Shown: piece by piece, positions 42,691 to 50,927 of the stretch | How positions within the stretch are numbered: the first letter of the stretch is position 1 | Layout of the letters: each line of letters opens with the position of its first letter | Origin: an uncultured Alistipes sp. | GTDB lineage: Bacteria > Bacteroidota > Bacteroidia > Bacteroidales > Rikenellaceae | Assembly: GCA_949283205.1 (NCBI GenBank) | Contig: CASDSD010000017.1 | Location: 1-62,390, forward strand | Length of the DNA stretch: 62,390 nt | Direction of reading: 5' to 3' | Notes under the pieces: generated by a model | Told to the model about the DNA's origin: nothing | The model's input: only the letters and a program-made list of their open reading frames with translations | The model's database searches: none | Made by a program: the position numbers and the translations under genes

Positions 42691-45447
42691 ATGAAACTTT
42701 TCAGACATAACGTAATGACCGTCGTGGTTGCCGCCGCGGTCGCTCTCTTTGCCGCGGGCTGCACCAATGACGACGGTATAGACAATCGCGAGCTGGACTA
42801 CGGATACGTACAGTTCAAGCTCTACAAGGAGGCGTCGGCGCCCGTATCGCAGCCGGCTGCGGAGTCGAACGGGACCCGTGCCGTTGTGGAGGAGCTCGAT
42901 TATCTGTCCGATGCCTGCAAGATAGAGATACGCCTGCTGTCGGGGAGCACGACCATAGCGCAGACCCTGACGCTCAACTACTCGGACAAGGAGACGGCCG
43001 AATACGGCATCCGCAGCGACAAGTTGCAGCTTCTGGCAGGGGAGTATCAGATTGTCGCCTTCATCCTCTACGATGCGGGTGACGAGCCGCTCTACCGCGG
43101 CACCACCGAGAACAGCACGCTCAACGTGGTGGCGGGCGGCCTTACGGTACAGGACCTCACGGTGAATGTTACGCCGCGCGGAAAGGTACGATTCAATCTG
43201 AAGAAAAGTTTCGAGGGTTTCGACGGCGATCTGGACTACGATCCGGCACCGACGCGTTCGGTGAACATCGCGCGCGAGTATACCTTCGATGAGATAAAGA
43301 CGTTCGACATGACCGTGCAGAAGGTCAACTCGGACGAGCTGCCCGTAACCTTCACGGACCTGAAGGCCGACTTCTCGATACACTTCGACGAGGATGATGA
43401 AGAGAGCGACGAGTTCGGATACCAGACCTCGTCGATCACGTGCGATTCATTGCTGTCGCTGCCTGCGGGCACATACGAGGTCGTGGGGTATGTGACCTAC
43501 GACACGAACGACATCATGCTCGAGGAGCGTTACAACGAGGTCATCGAGGGGAGCCAGTTCACCGTCGAGGACAACACCACGACGGATGCCACGGTCGCCG
43601 TCACGCTGCGCGAGGCCGACGAGTACATGAAGGACAACTACGCGCTGAAGGCGATATGGGAGGCTCTGGACGGCCCCAACTGGCACTACGGCGGCGAGTC
43701 GTACAGCAAGGGCTGCAACTGGGACTTCAACAAGTCGCCCGACCTGTGGAGCGACCAGCCCGGCGTCGAGGTGCACTCGAACGGACGTGTCGCCAAGCTT
43801 GTGCTGAGCGAGTTCGGCATCAGCGGCCACATGCCTGCCGCCATAGGGCAGCTCACGGAGCTTGTGGAGCTCTACCTCGGCACGCACAACGATATGAACT
43901 CGGGCACGTTCGACCCGATGCTCGACATGAGCAAGTCGCTCGAGGATCGCAACCGCAACCGTCTGGAGTATAACAGGCAGTACCTTGCGGCGACGCACCC
44001 CGCGACGCAGATGTCGTATCCGTGCGCTCTGGCGCTCAAGGAGCACGGCCTGACCAGCCCGGCGATGGCACTCTATGAGGAGGGCTATTCGGAGTCGGAG
44101 GTGATCGACCGCAGGACGGGCCGCCATCTCGAGATCGAGCCGAAGGATGTCATCGCGGGCCGTTTCTGCAACAACCTGCTGTCGCTGCCCAACGACATAG
44201 GGCGTCTGTCGAAGCTCGAGTATCTCTATATCGGCAACAGCCCCATCGAGATGCTCCCCGACTCTATCGGCCGCCTGAAGTCGTGTACGCTGCTGGAGAT
44301 ATACAACTGCCCCAACATGCACGGTCTGCCGGCTGCGGTGAAGGATCTGCCGGCCCTGGTGCAGGTGAACATATCGTGCAATTCGGGTACGGCCGCCGTG
44401 CCGGGATGGACGCACGAGGAGATCTCGCAGGCCATAGACTACTTTGCGCAGGGTGCCTCGAAGAACCTCATACAGATGCTCTACGCCCGCGACAACAACC
44501 TTGAGTCGGTTCCGGCCTCTATCGGAGGCATGGAGCGTCTGGGTCTGCTCGATCTGGCATACAACAAGATCTCGGGCGAGGTCGAGGCCTTCGGCCCCAA
44601 CTTCGCACCCGAGGAGGTGCACTTCGAGCACAACCGCATCACGGGATTCAAGTCGGTGGATTACAACGGTACGCGGATCTTCTGCAGTCTGGACAATCTG
44701 GATTCGTTCTCGGCATCGTACAACAACCTGACGCTGGTGCCGGACATCTTCTCGAGCAAGACGGACTATATAATGTCGGGCGTCGAGTTCGCCTATAACG
44801 ACATCACGGGCTTCGAGAACGGCAACAACGGCAAGTATCAGGGCATCAACGTCACCACCTTCACCCTCTCGGGCAACAAGATCAGGCAGTACCCCGCGTG
44901 TCTGGCCAAGAGTGCCTCGCAGATAAGCTATATCCTTCTGAGCGGCAACGGCATGACGGGCTTCGAGGAGGGCAGCTTCACGCCCGCCAAGGCGGAGAAT
45001 CTGGCAAACCTCATATCGATAGACCTTACGTACAACCGTCTCACGAAACTGCCGGATGATTTCCATGCGGGCAATATGCCGTATCTGTACGGCGTGGACC
45101 TGTCGTACAACGCCTTTGCGTCGTTCCCGTGGAACCCGACCGACGCATTGAGCCTTACGGTCTACGGGCTGCGCGGACAGAGGGCCGACGACGGTTCGCG
45201 CTGCCTGCGCGAGTGGCCTACGGGAATATACAAGCATACGGGTCTGCGCGGACTCTTCTTGGGTTCGAACGACCTGCGCAAGATCGACGATACGATATCG
45301 TATATGATATACAATCTCGATATCAGCGACAACCCCAACATAACCTTCGACGCCAGCGAGATATGCTACTATTGGCAGGCCGGCGCCTTCAACCTCATTT
45401 ACGACAAGACGCAGAATATAGTGAATTGTCCCGAAATGCTTGAATAA
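42691..45447 (+). CDS. LRR surface lipoprotein with N-terminal DUF4458-type domains
   Basis: The 918-residue lipoprotein has lipobox FAAGC (Cys 24), then Thr-Asn-Asp-Asp, a surface-export signal. Residues about 30-305 form two beta-sandwich DUF4458-like domains (LDYGYVQFKLYKEASAP, ITCDSLLSLPAGTYEVVGYV). From about residue 360 a leucine-rich-repeat array follows: LPNDIGRLSKLEYLYIGNSP, ESVPASIGGMERLGLLDLAY, NLISIDLTYNRLTKLPDDFH and similar units of about 23 residues. LRRs are protein-binding scaffolds, so a protein or peptide ligand at the surface is plausible. The companion LRR gene follows 9 bases later. Confidence 0.85.
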   Translation: MKLFRHNVMTVVVAAAVALFAAGCTNDDGIDNRELDYGYVQFKLYKEASAPVSQPAAESNGTRAVVEELDYLSDACKIEIRLLSGSTTIAQTLTLNYSDKETAEYGIRSDKLQLLAGEYQIVAFILYDAGDEPLYRGTTENSTLNVVAGGLTVQDLTVNVTPRGKVRFNLKKSFEGFDGDLDYDPAPTRSVNIAREYTFDEIKTFDMTVQKVNSDELPVTFTDLKADFSIHFDEDDEESDEFGYQTSSITCDSLLSLPAGTYEVVGYVTYDTNDIMLEERYNEVIEGSQFTVEDNTTTDATVAVTLREADEYMKDNYALKAIWEALDGPNWHYGGESYSKGCNWDFNKSPDLWSDQPGVEVHSNGRVAKLVLSEFGISGHMPAAIGQLTELVELYLGTHNDMNSGTFDPMLDMSKSLEDRNRNRLEYNRQYLAATHPATQMSYPCALALKEHGLTSPAMALYEEGYSESEVIDRRTGRHLEIEPKDVIAGRFCNNLLSLPNDIGRLSKLEYLYIGNSPIEMLPDSIGRLKSCTLLEIYNCPNMHGLPAAVKDLPALVQVNISCNSGTAAVPGWTHEEISQAIDYFAQGASKNLIQMLYARDNNLESVPASIGGMERLGLLDLAYNKISGEVEAFGPNFAPEEVHFEHNRITGFKSVDYNGTRIFCSLDNLDSFSASYNNLTLVPDIFSSKTDYIMSGVEFAYNDITGFENGNNGKYQGINVTTFTLSGNKIRQYPACLAKSASQISYILLSGNGMTGFEEGSFTPAKAENLANLISIDLTYNRLTKLPDDFHAGNMPYLYGVDLSYNAFASFPWNPTDALSLTVYGLRGQRADDGSRCLREWPTGIYKHTGLRGLFLGSNDLRKIDDTISYMIYNLDISDNPNITFDASEICYYWQAGAFNLIYDKTQNIVNCPEMLE

Positions 45448-45456
45448 TACGCAACT

Positions 45457-47193
45457 ATGAAAATACTGAACTATATCGTATTGTCGCTTCTCGTGGCATC
45501 CGCATGGGTCGGGTGCAACAACAGCGAGAGCCTCGTTCTCGACCTCGACAACAACTCGATCGAGATAGATGCGGCGGGCGGCACCCGCAGCATCAAGGTG
45601 TCGTCCTCGGACAACTGGGTCGCCTCGGCCTCGGTGCCCTGGGTTACCGTAACGCCGGCCAACGGCTACGGCTGCCGGGAGTGCAAGATCGTAATCGACT
45701 CGGCCCTGACGACGGAGGTGCGTACCGGCGTGGTGCGTATCGCCAAGACGGAGAACAGCTCGGAGTTCAAGGAGATCGCCATCCGTCAGGACGGTTTCGA
45801 CTATTCGATCTCGCTGGATGAGCCCGAGGTGTCGATTGACAACTACGCTGCGCTTGAGGAGCGTCATCTGGATGTCCGGGTAAGGTCGAATGTCGATTTC
45901 GACGTCAGGATTCCGGACGACGTGGCGAGCTGGGTGCGTACCGACGACTATGCCCTGACGCTCGACCGCGGCCTGCGTCCGCGCGAGGTTACGGTGCGTT
46001 TCAACTGGGGCATCAACTCGGTGCCGCAGGAGCGTATCGCCGAGATCGAGTTTGTCCCCAAGGACGAGAGCGGTGTCTCGTCGGATATGCTTGCGCGCAA
46101 CGACCGTCTCACCATCCGTCAGAATGCGGCCGCGGAGATCAAGCGCGGCACGCGCGAGGGCGACTCGGTTGCGCTGCTGGGCATAGCGCGCACGCTCGGC
46201 GTCTGGGGCGACAGCTGGGAGAGCTCGGGCGAGAAGATGGACAACTGGGATAACGTCGTGCTGTGGGAAGAGGGAATGGACGGATATGTCGATTCGCTCA
46301 AGGGTCGTGTCAAGTCGGCGCGGTTCTACATGTTCTCGACCAAGGAGGGCCTGCCCTACGAGGTGCAGTATCTCACGGGTGCCGAGGAGCTGGAGTTCTA
46401 CAGCAATGTCAACACGTTCCAGCTCAGCCTCAGCACGGGCGAGTATATATGCAAGCTGGAGCATCTGAAGCGTCTGACCATCGGTGCGTACGGTTTGACC
46501 GAACTGCACGAGGACTTCAAGAACCTCCGGGAGCTGGAGTATCTCGATCTGGGCAGCAACAACTTCCAGAGGGTGCCGGATGTAATCAATCCGCAGAACT
46601 TCCCCAAGCTTCACGTGCTCAGACTGGCCAACAACCAGCGTAGGCTTATCTACGACCTGAGCAACAACATATCGACCAATTTCGGCGGGTTCTATGACGA
46701 GACGGCGCACAACGGCGAGCAGTTCGGGCCGTTCCCATCGCGGCTGCTCAAGTGGACGGCCGACGAGGCCAACGGCGTGACGGGTCTCGACACGCTTGTG
46801 CTCTCGGTGAATTACCTGCAGGGCAGCATCCCGTCGTTCGAGGATGACAATACGATCGGTTACTATACCGAGCAGGATATAGTCAACAGTGCCGACACGC
46901 TGCCGCGCAAGATGCTCACGGTAAAGAAGGTTATGCCGCAGCTGAAGATGTTCACCATAAACCTGAACCGTCTGACGGGGCCTCTGCCCGAGTGGCTGCT
47001 CTACCACCCGTCGCTCGACTGGTGGGATCCCGGCACGCTGGTATTCACGCAGGAGGGCAAGGACGAGCTGGGCAACCTCTCCGGGTTCAGCAACCAGCCC
47101 GCCAACATGAATTATTACTACGAGGTTTATACGAAGAAGAAGCTTGCGAACGGCGTCGGGGATGAGGACGATACCGACTCTTCGGGCGAATAA
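45457..47193 (+). CDS. BACON-domain LRR surface lipoprotein
   Basis: The 578-residue lipoprotein has lipobox WVGC, then Asn-Asn-Ser-Glu. Residues about 25-115 form a BACON-type beta-sandwich (IEIDAAGGTRSIKVSSSDNW, then VASASVPWVTVTPANG), and a second beta-sandwich begins near YSISLDEPEVSIDNYAALEE. LRR-like segments appear from about residue 320 (LEHLKRLTIGAYGLTELHED, LRELEYLDLGSNNFQRVPD, LKMFTINLNRLTGPLPEWLL). It is likely a binding protein next to the subtilase gene, which follows 12 bases later. Confidence 0.8.
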   Translation: MKILNYIVLSLLVASAWVGCNNSESLVLDLDNNSIEIDAAGGTRSIKVSSSDNWVASASVPWVTVTPANGYGCRECKIVIDSALTTEVRTGVVRIAKTENSSEFKEIAIRQDGFDYSISLDEPEVSIDNYAALEERHLDVRVRSNVDFDVRIPDDVASWVRTDDYALTLDRGLRPREVTVRFNWGINSVPQERIAEIEFVPKDESGVSSDMLARNDRLTIRQNAAAEIKRGTREGDSVALLGIARTLGVWGDSWESSGEKMDNWDNVVLWEEGMDGYVDSLKGRVKSARFYMFSTKEGLPYEVQYLTGAEELEFYSNVNTFQLSLSTGEYICKLEHLKRLTIGAYGLTELHEDFKNLRELEYLDLGSNNFQRVPDVINPQNFPKLHVLRLANNQRRLIYDLSNNISTNFGGFYDETAHNGEQFGPFPSRLLKWTADEANGVTGLDTLVLSVNYLQGSIPSFEDDNTIGYYTEQDIVNSADTLPRKMLTVKKVMPQLKMFTINLNRLTGPLPEWLLYHPSLDWWDPGTLVFTQEGKDELGNLSGFSNQPANMNYYYEVYTKKKLANGVGDEDDTDSSGE

Positions 47194-47205
47194 TCGAATG
47201 CAGAG

Positions 47206-49329
47206 ATGAAAACGAACAGACATATTCTAATGATTGCGATCGGCGCATTGTCGTTGATCCTCTTCGGCGCCTGCACCAAGGATGACAGTTTCGATACGAC
47301 CCCTGCGGGGCCTGTCGAGCCGGCCGAGATGACGGGCGAGGTAATAGTGAAATTTGCCCCATACGTGAGCGATATCCTCGACAGCGTGGGCGTGGCAACC
47401 ACACGCAGCGGCGCCGCTGCCACGCGCTCGGGCATATTGCCGGTGGACGAGGTGCTGGATCTCCTGGGCGGCTGCGAGGTGGAGCGTATCTTCCCCGTGG
47501 ATACACGTACCGAGGAGCGTACGCGCGAAGCGGAGCTGCATCTGTGGTATGCGGTGCGTTTCAGCAAGGAGCACACCGTGGATGAGGTCATTGCGCGCCT
47601 CTCGCAGATAGGCGAGGTGCAGACGGCCACGCCCAACCGCGTGATCAAGCGCGCCTACCGCGACGACCGCAAGGCCATTCCGGTGTCGCGGCGCATGCTG
47701 GACGGCGCCGTGACGCGTGCCGCGGGCGGTTACGTCTATAACGACGCTCTGCTGCCGTGGCAGTGGCACATCATCAACCAGGGCTACCGCGACAACTTCG
47801 TCATCGGCGACACCGACGGCAAGACGGTGGAGGAGGTGCAGGCGAAGTTCCGCGCCGGCGCCGACGTCAACTGCGAGGCGGCGTGGACGCGTACCACGGG
47901 CGATCCCTCGATCGTCGTGGCCGTCCTCGACGAGGGTATCTACTGGCGCCATCCCGACCTTATGTACAACATGTGGGAGAACGAGGACGAACCCTACTAC
48001 TCGGATGAGGCGGGCAGTCACGTGTCGTACGAGGACCGTGACGGCAACGGCTATGCGGGCGACCACTACGGGTTCAACTTCATCGACAATACGGGCGTCA
48101 TCTCGTGCGACGCCTCGGCCGATACGGGCCACGGTACGCACGTTGCGGGCGTCATCGCCGCACGCAACAACAACGGCATAGGCATCGCGTCTATCGCGGG
48201 CGGTACGGAGCAGAATCCGGGCGTCAAGGTCATGTCGTGCCAGATATTCTCGGGCGACAAGGCCAGCAGCACGATAAGCCTCGTGCGCGCCATCAAGTAT
48301 GCGGCCGACAACGGCGCCGTAATCCTGCAGTGCAGCTGGGGATATGCGTCTCCCGCAGCCAACGGCTACGAGTACTCTCCGGGTTTCGCCACGGAGGAGG
48401 AGTGGGAGTCGATGTGCCCTCTCGAGAAGGCCGCTCTGGATTACTTCGTACATAACGCCGGCTCGCCCAACGGCCCCATCGAGGGTGGTATCCCCATCTT
48501 CGCGTCGGGCAACGAGTATGCCGCTGCGGGCGGTTTCCCGGGCGCTGCAGACTATTGCGTCTCGGTAAACGCCACGGCTGCAGACTATACCATCTCGACT
48601 TTCTCGAACTACGGCGAGTTCACCGATATCGCGGCCCCGGGCGGCGACCAGGACTACTACTACGAGTTCTTCGACGTGGATAACGCCCGCGGTGCCGTGG
48701 GATGCGTCCTCTCGACGCTGCCGCCGCAGGTGAGCAACCAGACGGGATACGGATACATGGAGGGTACCTCGATGGCATGCCCGCACGTGTCGGGCGTGGC
48801 GGCGCTGGGCCTCTCGTACGCCGTGCAGCTGCGCAAGCACTTCACGGCCGACGAGTTCCGCAAGCTGCTCGTGGAGAGCGTTACGCCGATCGACGAGTAT
48901 CAGGTGGGCATGAAGTACTACTACACGTATGTCACCGACCTGGACAAGGCGCGCTATACGTCGGTGCCCCTGTCGCAGTACTACGGCTGCTCGGGCGGTA
49001 TGGTCAATGCCGAGAAGCTGCTCGAGGCCATTGCCGACGATGCCGCCGGCTCGAAGGTGACCTTCCCCAACATATATCTTGCTCCGGGCGAGGAGAATGC
49101 CGTCACGGAGACTCCGGCACACTATTTCGTCGGAGGCGAGGCGCTGAGCTACACGCTGCAGATCGCCGATGCGTCAGTGGCTACGGGCGTGATCACGGCA
49201 GAGGGCAAGGCCGTCTTTACGGGTGTCGCCGAGGGTGTTACCACGGCCTCGATCACGGCTTCGAACGGTGAGACGCACAATTTCAATATCACGGTGCGCA
49301 AGGGTGCCAACGGCAGCGGCTGGCTCTGA
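47206..49329 (+). CDS. Subtilisin-like (S8) surface lipoprotein protease
   Basis: The 707-residue lipoprotein has lipobox LFGAC (Cys 23), then Thr-Lys-Asp-Asp, a surface-export signal. Residues about 43-150 form a fervidolysin-like prodomain. The S8 catalytic domain has Asp 242 (VAVLDEGIYWRHPDL), His 309 (DTGHGTHVAGVIAA), oxyanion Asn 436 (FASGNEYAA) and Ser 522 (EGTSMACPHVSGVAALGLS), so all triad residues are present. A BIG2-like C-terminal domain follows from about residue 620 (GVITAEGKAVFTGVAEGVTT). It would cleave proteins at the cell surface and feed the SusCD pair. Substrate preference is not predictable. Confidence 0.9.
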   Translation: MKTNRHILMIAIGALSLILFGACTKDDSFDTTPAGPVEPAEMTGEVIVKFAPYVSDILDSVGVATTRSGAAATRSGILPVDEVLDLLGGCEVERIFPVDTRTEERTREAELHLWYAVRFSKEHTVDEVIARLSQIGEVQTATPNRVIKRAYRDDRKAIPVSRRMLDGAVTRAAGGYVYNDALLPWQWHIINQGYRDNFVIGDTDGKTVEEVQAKFRAGADVNCEAAWTRTTGDPSIVVAVLDEGIYWRHPDLMYNMWENEDEPYYSDEAGSHVSYEDRDGNGYAGDHYGFNFIDNTGVISCDASADTGHGTHVAGVIAARNNNGIGIASIAGGTEQNPGVKVMSCQIFSGDKASSTISLVRAIKYAADNGAVILQCSWGYASPAANGYEYSPGFATEEEWESMCPLEKAALDYFVHNAGSPNGPIEGGIPIFASGNEYAAAGGFPGAADYCVSVNATAADYTISTFSNYGEFTDIAAPGGDQDYYYEFFDVDNARGAVGCVLSTLPPQVSNQTGYGYMEGTSMACPHVSGVAALGLSYAVQLRKHFTADEFRKLLVESVTPIDEYQVGMKYYYTYVTDLDKARYTSVPLSQYYGCSGGMVNAEKLLEAIADDAAGSKVTFPNIYLAPGEENAVTETPAHYFVGGEALSYTLQIADASVATGVITAEGKAVFTGVAEGVTTASITASNGETHNFNITVRKGANGSGWL

Positions 49330-49334
49330 TAAAT

Positions 49335-50186
49335 TTGACAAATAAGATAAGGGAGACTATGCGCCGGGGCGGAACAATATGCTGTATGGTGGTGTCGGCG
49401 GCGGCCGCATTCCTTGCGGCGGTGCCGGCGCAGGCGCAGTGGCATACGGTTTCGCGCAGCCGGCTGGACAGCCTGGCCAATCCGCCGCTGGCGGCGGGAC
49501 GCGAGGCCATGGTCTTCGAGCGGACGACGGTGACGACGGACCCTATCGAGGAGGACGGCGGTGCCAGAAACTACACCTTCAGCTGGAGCAACGAGGGGCG
49601 GACGCCGCTGGTTATAACGCGTGTGAAGAGTACCTGCGGCTGTGCCGTCGCGGCGTACGACCGCAAGCCGGTCGCTGCGGGTGCCAAGGGCACGGTTACG
49701 GTAACGTACCACCCGAAGGGCCATCCGGGGGCTTTCCGCCAGCGGATATTCCTCTACACGCAGCTGGACGACGAGCGCCCGACGGCCATCCTGACCCTGG
49801 CGGGTGAGGTCATAGCATCGGTGCGGCCGACATACGCCTATCCCCATGCCCGGGGAGCGCTGCTCTTCAAGCAGGAGGAGGTCACCTTCGCCGCCTCGCG
49901 CCGTGGCGTCGAGAGCATCGAGTGCCTTAACGGCGGCAAGGATACGCTGCGCATAAGCGTCGATACGCTGCTGCTGCCGTCATGCCTCAAGGCGGTGTTC
50001 GAGCCGGCGACGCTCGCACCCGACGGCGTGGGGGAACTGACGATCCGTTTCGATCCCTCTGCGGGACGTGCGCCGCAGCGCATGCCCGTCGTGCTGCAGG
50101 GGCTTGGAGTGCCGCCCGCGCAGGGCAGTATCACGGTGCGCGTAGCCCCGGAGGAGAATGAGATGCAACATGAGAATAATAATTGA
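49335..50186 (+). CDS. DUF1573 secreted protein
   Basis: The 283-residue protein has a signal peptide (SAAAAFLAAVPAQAQ) and a DUF1573 domain (FSWSNEGRTPLVITRVKSTC, then GCAVAAYDRKPVAAG) with KGTVTVTYHPKGHPGAFRQR, followed by a second similar beta domain with TLAPDGVGELTIRFDPSAGR. The first start is at 49335. A start at 49359 (MRRGGTICC) gives a more normal n-region. Function is unknown. DUF1573 often accompanies surface loci of Bacteroidetes. It overlaps the upstream end of the next frame only in non-used sequence. Confidence 0.8.
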   Translation: MTNKIRETMRRGGTICCMVVSAAAAFLAAVPAQAQWHTVSRSRLDSLANPPLAAGREAMVFERTTVTTDPIEEDGGARNYTFSWSNEGRTPLVITRVKSTCGCAVAAYDRKPVAAGAKGTVTVTYHPKGHPGAFRQRIFLYTQLDDERPTAILTLAGEVIASVRPTYAYPHARGALLFKQEEVTFAASRRGVESIECLNGGKDTLRISVDTLLLPSCLKAVFEPATLAPDGVGELTIRFDPSAGRAPQRMPVVLQGLGVPPAQGSITVRVAPEENEMQHENNN

Positions 50187-50193
50187 CAATGAT

Positions 50194-50676
50194 ATGAAAA
50201 GAATCTTTACACTGATGCTTCTGTCGCTGGCTGTGGTGATGAGCGGCTGCGAGAAGGACAATACCTACGAAGACCCGGGGCTCGATGTCTCGCTCTACAA
50301 CATTGCGGGCGTCTGGCGCCTCGCATCGTGGAACGACGGCACGGAGATGGCCGAGGGCAGCTACGTGTATGTCGAGTTGTCGTACCGCGACGGCAACGAC
50401 TTCACGATCTACCAGAACCTCGACAGTTTCGGCCCGCGCCGTATTACGGGTACCTACAACCTCTATACGGACGATGCGCTGGGTGCCGTCATACGCGGCA
50501 TGTATGACTATGAGAACGGCGACTGGGCGAGCTGTTACATCATCCGCGACCTCTATGAGGACCGTATGACGTGGATCGCCGTGGGTGACGAGACCAATGT
50601 CTCGGAGTATGTCCGCTGCGAGGCCGTCCCCGAGGAGATCCTCTCGCAGTTCGAGCCCGAGGAGGTGGAGGAGTAA
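50194..50676 (+). CDS. Small lipocalin-like surface lipoprotein
   Basis: The 160-residue lipoprotein has lipobox VMSGC (Cys 19), then Glu-Lys-Asp-Asn. The body (YNIAGVWRLASWNDGTEMAE, YVYVELSYRDGNDFTIYQNL, GPRRITGTYNLYTDDALGAV) matches small lipocalin-like proteins of Bacteroidetes. The start at 50194 was chosen because it begins the signal peptide. It is the last gene of the SusCD run and is followed by a terminator. Confidence 0.75.
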   Translation: MKRIFTLMLLSLAVVMSGCEKDNTYEDPGLDVSLYNIAGVWRLASWNDGTEMAEGSYVYVELSYRDGNDFTIYQNLDSFGPRRITGTYNLYTDDALGAVIRGMYDYENGDWASCYIIRDLYEDRMTWIAVGDETNVSEYVRCEAVPEEILSQFEPEEVEE

Positions 50677-50730
50677 TCCCACAATGTGTTTCTGACGGTC
50701 CGGCGGAGTGTGCGGGCCGTATGCGATAGC

Positions 50731-50765
50731 GGCGCCGTCCCCGATGGGGCGGCGCCTTGTGTTTG
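50731..50765 (+). terminator. Terminator of the SusCD-LRR-subtilase locus
   Basis: A stem of 11 pairs (GGCGCCGTCCC with GGGCGGCGCC region, one G-U) is followed by TTGTGTTT. It is about 55 bases after the last gene. Confidence 0.6.
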
Positions 50766-50886
50766 CGGGTGCGACGTTTCGGGATTGCCGCCGCGTGAGG
50801 GTGGTGTTGCGCCGTGTCGCGGCGGGGGTGGCGGGACGGATGTGGTTTGAGGAGGGAGATGTATGGCGTATTTGTTACTTTTTGCC

Positions 50887-50894
50887 TATTTTTG
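50887..50894 (+). promoter_or_regulatory. -7 box of the S46 peptidase gene
   Basis: TATTTTTG fits TAnnTTTG, 33 bases before the start codon at 50928. A -33 TTTG at the right distance is not clear. Confidence 0.5.
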
Positions 50895-50927
50895 CGTATC
50901 GAAACAGTCGAGATATTACGTAACGCT

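Noticed and set aside
43447-47223. Open minus-strand frame of 1258 codons
   Set aside because: It is antisense to the two LRR genes; its product is rich in Arg, Val, His and Leu with no domain, as expected from the reverse strand of high-GC coding DNA.
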